A stretch of 8,330 nt of DNA from Planctomycetota bacterium (lineage in GTDB: Bacteria > Planctomycetota > B143-G9): NCBI GenBank assembly GCA_003644275.1, contig QNBY01000039.1, positions 1-8,330 of the forward strand. Direction: 5' to 3'. The position numbers and the translations under genes are program-made. Shown here piece by piece: positions 1 to 6,718 of the stretch (within the stretch, counting starts at the first letter, position 1; each line of letters starts with the position of its first letter). The notes under the pieces were generated by a model. It searched no databases and was not told the origin of the DNA. It saw only the letters and a program-made list of their open reading frames with translations.

Positions 1-3000
1 AAATTCCTCCATCGAGCGCACGAGCAGAGGCCCGCGAACGGCGGTTCCCCGGCCCGTTCCGGGCGCGAAGGGGCGCAGCCAGCCGCCCTCCCAGGGCACG
101 GCGTGCCGCACCGCTCCTTCCGGGAACGCCTCAAGCGCCTCCGCTACGTCCTTCCCGTCCCAGGCGGGCGACCAGACGAGATTGTCCCCCGCGCGTATCA
201 GGTGCAGCGAGCGGTCCGCCCTGTCGCCGCGGACGGCGATGGACGACTTCCTGTCGCTGAAGACGAGCGCCCCCTCGCCGAAAAGCCAGGGCTCGCCCGC
301 GCCCTCGCCGGGGCGGAAGACCTGCGGCTCTCCGCCCCTGTAGAGCCGCACTTCCCTCACCGGGTTCCCTTCCGCCGCCCCGAAGATGTCGGCCACAGTC
401 CAGGGGGAGCGCGGAAAGAGCGGCAGCGCTATCGCGTTCCAGCCGGGCGAGAGCTCCATCGCCCGCGATTCGGGCTCCCCCTCGTAGGCGTAGAGCAGTA
501 CGCCCGCCTCGCCCTTTCCGACGAAGCAATCCGTCCCCTCCAGCCGGACGAACACCGGGTACAGGCCGGCCGCCGGGAAGGAAGCGGTCCCCGACACGAG
601 CACCTCCGCGCTTCCCTCGCCCTCCACGGGGGAGAACGACAGCGCGGCACCCTCGGCGGAGAGCCTCCAGCTCCCCTTCCCTTCCGCGCTGCTCTCCACC
701 CTCACGCGGAAGGTGAAGGCACCGCCGAGAGGCGCGGCCGCCGCGAGCAATCTCGGGGACAGGGAAAGCAAGGGGGCGCTCGCGGAGGGAAGCAGCTTGA
801 AGGCCGTACCGGCCGCCGGGAAGGAAGCGGGCTCGTCGAAGGCCAGCGTGAGCCCTTCCCCGCCGTTCTCGTCCTCGACTCCGACGGTTCCCTTCTCCGC
901 TTCGCGCATGTCGGTCTCGTAGCGGAACACTATCTCGCCGCTCTCGTACACCGCCGTCTGGAACGAGAAAGGCCCCTCCCCTTCCGCGGTATAGACGCCC
1001 TCGTACTGGATGAGGAAGCGGCGGCCTTCCTCGTCGTCCACCGTCCTGCCGTATATCTTTCCGGCGGGCCTGAGGTCGAGATCGGTCCAGAACGGCGCTA
1101 TCACCGCGTTGGGAATCAGCGCGGAGGGGAAGGCGTGGTTGGAGGCGCTGGACGAGCCCAACGCCTTGAATGTGATGAACCCGTTCGTGGACACGTAGAA
1201 CACGTCGTCGGTGCCGTATTCCCGCCCGTAGAAGGAAAGGGGGAAGGGAAGGTAGAAACCCGCCGCCCCGTCGTCGAGGTTGGTGAACCACGAGGTGAGG
1301 TCGTATTCCTCCGAGGCTATGTCCTCCCAGGAATAGTCGCACTCCACCGCCACCATGCCGCCCTTTCCTCCGCCCAGCGTGCCGGGCGGAAGCACCGTGC
1401 ACTCCACCTCCACCGCGACGGGCGAGTTGAGGGCGTCCGGCGAGGCGAGGGTGATCTCGGCGCGGTAGGGCTCGTCGCTCATCGTGAGGCGCGAGGCCAG
1501 CACGGTGAGGCCGACCGTCTCTTCCTCCCTCGCCTCGAGCCTCAGGGAGGAGCGTGAGAGCACCAGCCAGTCGGCGCCGCTGGAAAGACGAACGGTCATC
1601 GCGCCGTTGCCGCCGTTGGAGACGGTGAGGGGCTCCAGCGGCACTGCGCCCTCCGCCTGGGGGAAAGCGGTCGAAACGGCGTGCGGGACCACCTGTATGT
1701 GGGGCGAGGAGAATATGAGCTTCAGCGTCACGTTCACCGTCTGCGGCGAGTTGGAGGCGTTCGCCGAGCGGAAAACTATGGAGGCGGTGTAGGGGGAGCG
1801 CTCCGCGGAGAGGCCGGACACGTCCGCGCGCACTCCCAGCGCCTGAACGCCCCCGGGCTCCACCGCACCGGACGAGGGGGACACCGCGAGCCATTCCGCG
1901 CTGCTCTCCGCCGTCCAGTCCAGCTCCCCTTCCCCCTCGTTGCCGAGAAAGAGGCCGAGAGGCGCGGGCTGTTCCCCCTCCGCGGTCTCGAAGACCAGTT
2001 CGTACTTGTCCAGCTTCATCACGCCGGGCGGCGAAGTGGCCACCGACAGCCCGTAAGAGGCTCCGCCGGTGTAGGGGCTCGTGTTGCAGACCGCCACGAC
2101 CGCGCGGTCGTAGAGGGTTCCCAGCCCTTCGATGAACAGGTTGCCGGAGGAAGCGGGGGTGAGCTCCATCCTGAACAGTTCGTCTGCGTTCCCTCCGGTC
2201 CCCACGGCGAGGGCCTCGACGTGGAAGGGGTAGGAGTCGCTCCCGTCGAAGGTGATGGAGAAGGCCGAGGCGGGCGAGGAAGGCCGCTCGAAGAGCAACA
2301 CGTGCGCCGAGAGATGGGAGAGGTTGCCCGCCGCGAGGCCGTCGGACGATATCACCGCCGGATAGGCCGAGTAGCGGGCCGTGAGGGTGAGGGTGGGATA
2401 GAGGTAGCCTTCCTCGAAGTTCTCCTTGCGGTACATCCATTCGAGGGTGCCGCAGATGGCCTCTCCGAGCGTGCGGCCGTTCTCGGCGAGGGCTTCCTTT
2501 ATGGCGGGAAGGGTGTTCTCGGGAACGGGCTCGCTGCGGTTCGCCGCCTGCTTCTCCCAGATGCGCCGTATAAGGGTGGGATCTATCGCCTCGGTGAGGT
2601 AGCGGGCGAACAGCGCCGTGGCGTACTCGGTGCGGCCGTCCGCGGTGTCCAGGGGAAGGGAGGGATTGCGGAAGCGGGGTTCGAGGAGCAGGACATAGTC
2701 GTTGGGGTCGTCGAACACCTGGTCCTGCGCCCATACGGCGGTGGCTTCCTTCCACCAGGTGCGCTCGGCCGGGTCGTAGGCGTACTGGCTCGCGTGGAAA
2801 TACTCGTGCGCCAGAGTGGTGGAGAGGTTGGTCGCGGTGGCGTCGTCCTTCAGCGAGAGTTTGTTGTCCACCACTATGTACGAAGCCCAGCCGGTTCCCA
2901 CCACGCCGGAGGCCGAGCAGAACCCCGCTATGCCGGAGGGAAGGTCGGTGATGTAAACGTCGTAGGCGTTCTGCCCTCCGCCCTCCAGGCCGTCGCCGGG

Positions 3001-3660
3001 AGGGGCCCTGAATCCCATGAGGGAGACTATCCTCGCGTGCACCTCGGGCATGAGCTGGGCGGCCTTCTGCGCATACTCCACGGTGGCGGCCTGCGAGCCC
3101 TCCGTTACGTAGTGCACGCGGAAGGCCCCGTTCTCTATGGTGTGCACCTCCGCGTCCGGCGGGTAGGCTATGTTCACGCCGCTGTAGTAGTCCGGGTTGG
3201 AGGTGGGACGGGAGAGTATCTGCGAGGCCAGCCTGCGCCCCGCGGGCGAGAGCGCGGCGTAACACCGGCGGGCGTCCAGCGCGAGGGAGGTGAGGCAATA
3301 GCGCTCTCCCCTGCCCTCGAGAAGCGCCTCCCTCAAGCGTCTCTCGACCTGGGCGGGCGCGGAACGGGGCGAACGGGACGGGGCCGCGGGGCGGGCGGAG
3401 CGGTTCGGAGCGGCGTTCCCGGCCACGGGGAGCGTCCGGACGGAAGCGGCTCGGAGGGGGCGGGCGGCCGGGGCGGTCTTCGGGCGGAGGCGGGCCGCGA
3501 GAGGCGAGCGCCTTCCGGCGCGGGAGCGTCGTTCGGGAGCGCTATCCCCTCCCTGCAGTAGAAGCAGCACGGCGAGAAGCATGGCGAGGAACAGAAACAG
3601 TATCCTGCGCCGTCTTCCTCCCGCTATCTTATCGGGCGCTCCTCCGTCATGAACATCCAC
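1..3660 (-). CDS. Large exported or membrane-anchored HExxH metallopeptidase-like protein with BACON and nidogen-like beta domains (C-terminus outside window)
   Basis: An open frame runs without a stop from about 3660 to the left edge, giving at least 1220 residues. The proposed start is GTG at 3660, which overlaps the upstream gene by 37 bp and has GGAGAGGAG 11 nt upstream (3672-3680). It gives a short tail, RRRR (16-19) and a hydrophobic segment (20-35), i.e. a signal peptide or signal anchor; no lipobox Cys or clear cleavage site is seen. ATG at 3582 is an alternative but lacks a ribosome site and loses the basic residues. An Arg/Pro/Ala/Ser linker follows (38-104). The putative peptidase core (about 150-430) carries HEYFH (285-289) and WWKEATAVW (302-310), where E305 could be the third zinc ligand; this resembles MXAN_6640-like putative metalloproteases. 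Then come a beta-rich region (440-545), BACON-like repeat 1 (about 550-650, WLAVSPSSG), repeat 2 (656-757, WLVLSRSS), a nidogen-like/choice-of-anchor domain (785-945, FYVSTNGFITF, APFWTDL), an Ig-like region (960-1060) and a GWNAIALPL segment (from about 1073). Domains are assigned by eye. Proteolytic activity is inferred from the zinc motif; the substrate is unknown. Confidence 0.85.
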   Translation of the reverse strand, partial: MDVHDGGAPDKIAGGRRRRILFLFLAMLLAVLLLLQGGDSAPERRSRAGRRSPLAARLRPKTAPAARPLRAASVRTLPVAGNAAPNRSARPAAPSRSPRSAPAQVERRLREALLEGRGERYCLTSLALDARRCYAALSPAGRRLASQILSRPTSNPDYYSGVNIAYPPDAEVHTIENGAFRVHYVTEGSQAATVEYAQKAAQLMPEVHARIVSLMGFRAPPGDGLEGGGQNAYDVYITDLPSGIAGFCSASGVVGTGWASYIVVDNKLSLKDDATATNLSTTLAHEYFHASQYAYDPAERTWWKEATAVWAQDQVFDDPNDYVLLLEPRFRNPSLPLDTADGRTEYATALFARYLTEAIDPTLIRRIWEKQAANRSEPVPENTLPAIKEALAENGRTLGEAICGTLEWMYRKENFEEGYLYPTLTLTARYSAYPAVISSDGLAAGNLSHLSAHVLLFERPSSPASAFSITFDGSDSYPFHVEALAVGTGGNADELFRMELTPASSGNLFIEGLGTLYDRAVVAVCNTSPYTGGASYGLSVATSPPGVMKLDKYELVFETAEGEQPAPLGLFLGNEGEGELDWTAESSAEWLAVSPSSGAVEPGGVQALGVRADVSGLSAERSPYTASIVFRSANASNSPQTVNVTLKLIFSSPHIQVVPHAVSTAFPQAEGAVPLEPLTVSNGGNGAMTVRLSSGADWLVLSRSSLRLEAREEETVGLTVLASRLTMSDEPYRAEITLASPDALNSPVAVEVECTVLPPGTLGGGKGGMVAVECDYSWEDIASEEYDLTSWFTNLDDGAAGFYLPFPLSFYGREYGTDDVFYVSTNGFITFKALGSSSASNHAFPSALIPNAVIAPFWTDLDLRPAGKIYGRTVDDEEGRRFLIQYEGVYTAEGEGPFSFQTAVYESGEIVFRYETDMREAEKGTVGVEDENGGEGLTLAFDEPASFPAAGTAFKLLPSASAPLLSLSPRLLAAAAPLGGAFTFRVRVESSAEGKGSWRLSAEGAALSFSPVEGEGSAEVLVSGTASFPAAGLYPVFVRLEGTDCFVGKGEAGVLLYAYEGEPESRAMELSPGWNAIALPLFPRSPWTVADIFGAAEGNPVREVRLYRGGEPQVFRPGEGAGEPWLFGEGALVFSDRKSSIAVRGDRADRSLHLIRAGDNLVWSPAWDGKDVAEALEAFPEGAVRHAVPWEGGWLRPFAPGTGRGTAVRGPLLVRSMEEF
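566..587 (-). repeat. 22-bp direct repeat, copy in the distal part of the metallopeptidase-like gene
   Basis: This copy is identical to the 22 bp at 809-830 and lies in the same reading frame, 243 bp away. Both encode ASFPAAG (residues 1026-1032 here, 945-951 in the other). They fall in neighbouring Ig-like beta regions and may be remnants of a duplicated module; flanking sequence has diverged. Confidence 0.5.
809..830 (-). repeat. 22-bp direct repeat, copy in the proximal part of the metallopeptidase-like gene
   Basis: This is the partner of the repeat at 566-587. It encodes ASFPAAG at residues 945-951, just after the nidogen-like domain. The same codons are used throughout both copies. Confidence 0.5.
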
Positions 3661-5045
3661 TCTATCGTGCGCTCCTCTCCCTTGTCGCCGGCGAGTTTCA
3701 CCCTCGCCCGGTATATCTTGCCGGGCTGCAGGGGTTCTTCAGGCAGGAAGACTATTCCCTTCCGGTTGTCCTTCCATCCGAGGGCCGCCGCGGCCGGGGG
3801 CGGCGAATTCGGGGTGGAGACGGACAGTTTCAGAGCCTCCCCGCCTAGCGGGAACAATTCCGCGGAGACGAGCTTCATCCCCTCCGGCGCGCGCAGCGAC
3901 ACGCAGGTTCCAGCGAAGTTCTCCTCGCCCTCGCGCAGGGGGCTCGGCTCTTCAGGATAGTTGCGCAACAGCACCCCTCGTTGCCCGCGGAAGGGACAGA
4001 CGCCCTCGAAGTCGGCCTCCCACGCCTTCCTGACGCCGCCTATGCAGAATATGCCTTTCTCCTTGTCGAAGGCGAAACCGATGGAGCGCACCTTCGGCCA
4101 GAGCAGCATGTTCCGGTGATATACCGTGCACAGCGCCGCCCGGACGCCCAGCACGGGCGTGGCCGCGCGGCAGGTGAAGGCCCAGCCCGCCGCGCGGGCC
4201 GCCGCCGCGTCGAAGTGCGGCGAGTCCTTCTTCTCCCCCTTGGAGACGCCCTCCGCCGCGCAATAGGCGCAGTGTTTGGCCAGGAGCTCGGATATCCTCT
4301 CGTCGGGATACACCGGCGGAGCGCCCCCCTGCCAGCGCATCCAGTTGAGATAGCCGAGCGCCCGCGCGGTGGGGAGTTCGGTTCCCTCCGGGAGCTCGAA
4401 GGCCGCCATGCCGCCGGGGACGGGGGCGAGCAGGAAGAACCTGTCCTCGCCCGCCTGGAGATACCACTCGAAGGGAGCGGGCTTCAGGTCGGCCGGGTCG
4501 AAGTCCCCCTTGGAGAACTCGTCCGCGCCGAGCTGCACCATCTTGTCGGCCCCGAAGGTGAAGAAGCAGCCGTCGCAGTCCGAATCGAGCAGCAGCATCT
4601 TCATTCCCGCGAGCTCGACCGCGCAGGCGCGCTCGTTGCGCATCTTCCATTGGAGCTTGTCGCCCTCGGAGGCCCAATGCTCCCCGTCCTCGGGCGGGAA
4701 GAACTCGAAGGCCGCCGTCTCGCGCCTGCCGTCCGGCAGGGAGAGGCGCACCTTGGCCTTGCCGGCCTTCTTGAGCGCCTTCGTCTTCCCGTTCAGCAGC
4801 AGCGTGAGTTTCTCGTCCGTTATCCTGTACCGGTCGGCCGGGGCGAACGAGAAGTTGAGGAACTCGTCCTTCGGCGAGGTGAGCAGGCGGTAGGCCGGAA
4901 GCTTGTTCGCCGCGCCTTTCTTCGGCCAGGCGAGAAGCTTCATCTTCACCTTGCTCCATTTTCCCCCTCCCCCCTCGCCGTGGGGGAGCGAAAGGAAGAA
5001 CAACGCGAAGAAGAGCAGCGTGATGGTGACGGTGCGCGTCCGCAT
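3624..5045 (-). CDS. Exported protein with divergent CAP/SCP-like region and C-terminal Ig-like domain
   Basis: The protein has 473 residues. It starts at ATG 5045, preceded by ACGGAGGA (5052-5059) with 6 nt spacing. The frame stays open further upstream, but that stretch is antisense-like overlap with rocA. Residues 1-20 form a signal peptide (RTR, then a hydrophobic core ending FFLSL). Residues 30-215 are a beta-rich region of unknown family containing DSDCDGCFFTFGAD (154-167). Residues 250-340 resemble a degenerate CAP (SCP/PR-1) domain of the kind found in bacterial exported proteins: KHCAYC (257-262), SPHF (275-278), AARAAGWAF (282-290) and CTVYHRNMLLWP (306-317) followed by SIGFAF. Residues 400-467 look like an Ig-like domain (STPNSPPP, then PLQPGKIYRARV and a closing WMFMTEE). 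Ten cysteines include two CxxC pairs (157/160 and 259/262), so disulfides or metal binding are possible. Function is unknown. It probably acts outside the cytoplasm and is likely co-expressed with the overlapping downstream metallopeptidase. The gene call is strong; the CAP assignment is moderate. Confidence 0.85.
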   Translation of the reverse strand: MRTRTVTITLLFFALFFLSLPHGEGGGGKWSKVKMKLLAWPKKGAANKLPAYRLLTSPKDEFLNFSFAPADRYRITDEKLTLLLNGKTKALKKAGKAKVRLSLPDGRRETAAFEFFPPEDGEHWASEGDKLQWKMRNERACAVELAGMKMLLLDSDCDGCFFTFGADKMVQLGADEFSKGDFDPADLKPAPFEWYLQAGEDRFFLLAPVPGGMAAFELPEGTELPTARALGYLNWMRWQGGAPPVYPDERISELLAKHCAYCAAEGVSKGEKKDSPHFDAAAARAAGWAFTCRAATPVLGVRAALCTVYHRNMLLWPKVRSIGFAFDKEKGIFCIGGVRKAWEADFEGVCPFRGQRGVLLRNYPEEPSPLREGEENFAGTCVSLRAPEGMKLVSAELFPLGGEALKLSVSTPNSPPPAAAALGWKDNRKGIVFLPEEPLQPGKIYRARVKLAGDKGEERTIEWMFMTEERPIR

Positions 5046-5051
5046 GTGTCG

Positions 5052-5059
5052 TCCTCCGT
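5052..5059 (-). promoter_or_regulatory. Ribosome binding site of the exported CAP-like protein gene
   Basis: The minus strand reads ACGGAGGA, ending 6 nt before the ATG at 5045. It selects this start from a frame that stays open far upstream. The same motif could also pair with the 3' arm of the adjacent hairpin at 5063-5097. Confidence 0.75.
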
Positions 5060-5062
5060 TTT

Positions 5063-5097
5063 CGGAAACGGGGAGGATTGCTCCTCCCCGTCTTCCG
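5063..5097 (-). other. Intergenic RNA hairpin between rocA and the exported protein gene
   Basis: On the minus strand, ACGGGGAGGA (5091-5082) and TCCTCCCCGT (5077-5068) form a perfect 10-bp stem closed by a GCAA tetraloop of GNRA type. It is extended by CGGAA/TTCCG after one bulged base. The bases after it on the transcript are AAAAC, not a U-tract, so it is not a standard intrinsic terminator. Plausible roles are partial termination, protection of the rocA mRNA 3' end, or control of the next ribosome site. The structure follows from base complementarity; the role is inferred. Confidence 0.6.
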
Positions 5098-5122
5098 AAG
5101 CGTCTCTCTCCTTGGGGCCTGA

Positions 5123-6679
5123 TTACATCTTCTCGGATATGGCCTTCGCCTGCGTGAAGAGCAGCAGGTAGTCGAAGCCGCCCGCCTTGGAGTCCGTCCC
5201 GGACATGTTGAATCCGCCGAACGGATGCACGCCCACGAGCGCGCCCGTGCAGTGGCGGTTCACGTAGAAGTTGCCCACGTGGAACTCCTTCTTGGCGTGC
5301 TCGATGTGCTCGCGGCGCGAGCTGTAGAGCGAGCCCGTCAGGCCGTACTCGGTGTTGTTCACTATGGCCATGCCTTCCTCGAAGGAATCGGCCTTGATGA
5401 CGGCGAGCACCGGGCCGAATATCTCCTCGCAGGATATGCGCGCGGAGGGCGGCACGTCCACGAAGATGGTGGGCTCGACGAAGAAGCCCTTGCTGTCGTC
5501 CATCTTCCCGCCGTAGGCCAGCCTTCCTTCCTTCTTCTCGGTGGCGTGCTCGATGTAGGAACGGATCTTCTCGAAGGCGTTGCGGTCGATGACGGGCCCC
5601 ATGTAGTTCATGGGATCGCGGGGATCGCCCACCCGTATCTTGCGGGTACGCTCGATGACGGCCTCCACCACCCTGTCGTACATGTCCTTGTGGACGACGA
5701 GGCGGGAGCAGGCGCTGCACTTCTGGCCCTGGTAGCCGAAGGCGGACTTGACGATGCCCTCTATCATGTCGTCGAAGTCGAACACCTTGTCGTCCACCAG
5801 GATGACGTCCTTTCCGCCCATCTCGGCCACGACGCGCTTGAGCCATATCTGGCCCGGGTTGACCTTCGCGGCGAGCTCGTATATGCGGATGCCGACGCTC
5901 TTGGAGCCGGTGAACGAGATGAAGCGGGTGCGCGGATGGCTGACGATGAAGTCGCCTATCTCATCACCCGAGCCGGGGCAGAAGTTGAGGACGCCCTTGG
6001 GGAGGTTCATCTCGCGGAAGAGCTCGACCACCTTCGCGGCCACCACGGAGGCGGCGGAAGCGGGCTTCAGCACCACCGTGTTGCCCGCCACCAGCGCGGA
6101 GGAAAGCATGCCCACGAGGATGGCCACGGGGAAGTTCCACGGCGGGATTATGGCGCCCACGCCGAGGGGGATGTACTCCACCTCGTTGTCCTCGCCGGGT
6201 ATGCGGACGAGGTCCTTCGGCTGGGCGAGCTCGATCATCTGGCGGCCGTAGAACTCGAGGAAGTCGATGGCTTCGGCCACGTCGGCGTCGGCCTCCACCC
6301 AGTTCTTGCCCTCCTCGATGACCATCCATGCCGCGAACTCGAGCTTGCGGCGGCGCATCATGGCGGCCGCCTTGAAGAGGTACTCGGCCCTCGTGCGCGG
6401 GGACACCTTCCGCCATTCCTGGAAGGCCGAATCCGCAGCGAGGATGGCCTTCTCGGCGAGATCCTTGTCCGCCTTGGAGACGTATCCCACCACTTCGCTC
6501 ACGTTGGCGGGATTTATGGAGGTGATCTTGCGCTCCGTCATTATCTCCTCGCCGCCGATGTAGAGAGGGTAGGCCTCTCCCATGCGGCTCTCGACGTAGC
6601 GGAGCATCTCCTCCATCTTCTTGTGGTTTTCGGACTTGGAGAAATCAGTCAGCGGTTCGTTTTTGAACGGGACGAGCAT
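5123..6679 (-). CDS. rocA: L-glutamate gamma-semialdehyde dehydrogenase (1-pyrroline-5-carboxylate dehydrogenase, RocA/PruA type)
   Basis: This cytosolic enzyme oxidises L-glutamate 5-semialdehyde, in equilibrium with 1-pyrroline-5-carboxylate, to L-glutamate with NAD+. It is the last step of proline catabolism and of the ornithine route from arginine. The 518-residue length and the N-terminal pattern [11 protein letters not shown] match stand-alone RocA/PruA enzymes rather than a PutA fusion. Aldehyde dehydrogenase signatures are intact: PPWNFP with N182, the cofactor-site segment SFTGSKSVG (255-263), AEMGGKD with general base E286, and GQKCSACS with catalytic C321. EEIFGPV (418-424) and [16 protein letters not shown] (486-501) are also conserved. 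The ATG at 6679 has a strong AAGGAGGAGAT site directly upstream. The regulator gene ends 39 bp before it. No proline dehydrogenase, arginase or ornithine aminotransferase gene lies in the window, so the substrate source is not shown. Family and reaction are secure; pruA is an equivalent symbol. Confidence 0.97.
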   Translation of the reverse strand: MLVPFKNEPLTDFSKSENHKKMEEMLRYVESRMGEAYPLYIGGEEIMTERKITSINPANVSEVVGYVSKADKDLAEKAILAADSAFQEWRKVSPRTRAEYLFKAAAMMRRRKLEFAAWMVIEEGKNWVEADADVAEAIDFLEFYGRQMIELAQPKDLVRIPGEDNEVEYIPLGVGAIIPPWNFPVAILVGMLSSALVAGNTVVLKPASAASVVAAKVVELFREMNLPKGVLNFCPGSGDEIGDFIVSHPRTRFISFTGSKSVGIRIYELAAKVNPGQIWLKRVVAEMGGKDVILVDDKVFDFDDMIEGIVKSAFGYQGQKCSACSRLVVHKDMYDRVVEAVIERTRKIRVGDPRDPMNYMGPVIDRNAFEKIRSYIEHATEKKEGRLAYGGKMDDSKGFFVEPTIFVDVPPSARISCEEIFGPVLAVIKADSFEEGMAIVNNTEYGLTGSLYSSRREHIEHAKKEFHVGNFYVNRHCTGALVGVHPFGGFNMSGTDSKAGGFDYLLLFTQAKAISEKM

Positions 6680-6690
6680 ATCTCCTCCTT
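6680..6690 (-). promoter_or_regulatory. Strong ribosome binding site of rocA
   Basis: The minus strand reads AAGGAGGAGAT directly before the ATG at 6679, in an otherwise A-rich 39-bp gap. The near-perfect Shine-Dalgarno match fixes the start and suggests high translation. The gap shows no terminator hairpin, so read-through from the regulator gene is likely. Confidence 0.85.
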
Positions 6691-6718
6691 TTTTCCGTTT
6701 TTATTGAACCGGCCTGCC

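Noticed and set aside
131..3298. 1055-codon open frame on the minus strand in another frame of the metallopeptidase gene
   Set aside because: The product is dominated by Arg, Gly, His, Pro and Ala with no domain motif, while the overlapping frame carries a signal segment, HEYFH and BACON repeats.
1681..3561. 626-codon plus-strand open frame
   Set aside because: It is antisense to the metallopeptidase gene, has low-complexity Gly/Arg/Val composition and shows no recognisable family.
4725..4740. Inverted repeat CCTGCCG/CGGCAGG with a 2-nt spacer
   Set aside because: It lies inside the coding sequence of the exported protein, the 2-nt loop is too short for a relaxed RNA hairpin, and short palindromes are expected at this GC content.
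5063..5097. Intrinsic terminator after rocA
   Set aside because: The stem is strong, but no U-tract follows on the minus strand or on the plus strand, so it is listed as a hairpin of unknown role.
5046..5846. In-frame upstream extension of the exported CAP-like protein
   Set aside because: The extra residues are Arg/Gly-rich overlap with rocA, and the ATG at 5045 has its own ribosome site and begins a clear signal peptide.
6680..6718. Possible sigma-54 promoter (GGCAGG, 4 nt, TTCA) before rocA
   Set aside because: The -24-like half is fair, but the nearly invariant GC of the -12 element is missing, and the gap is only 39 bp.
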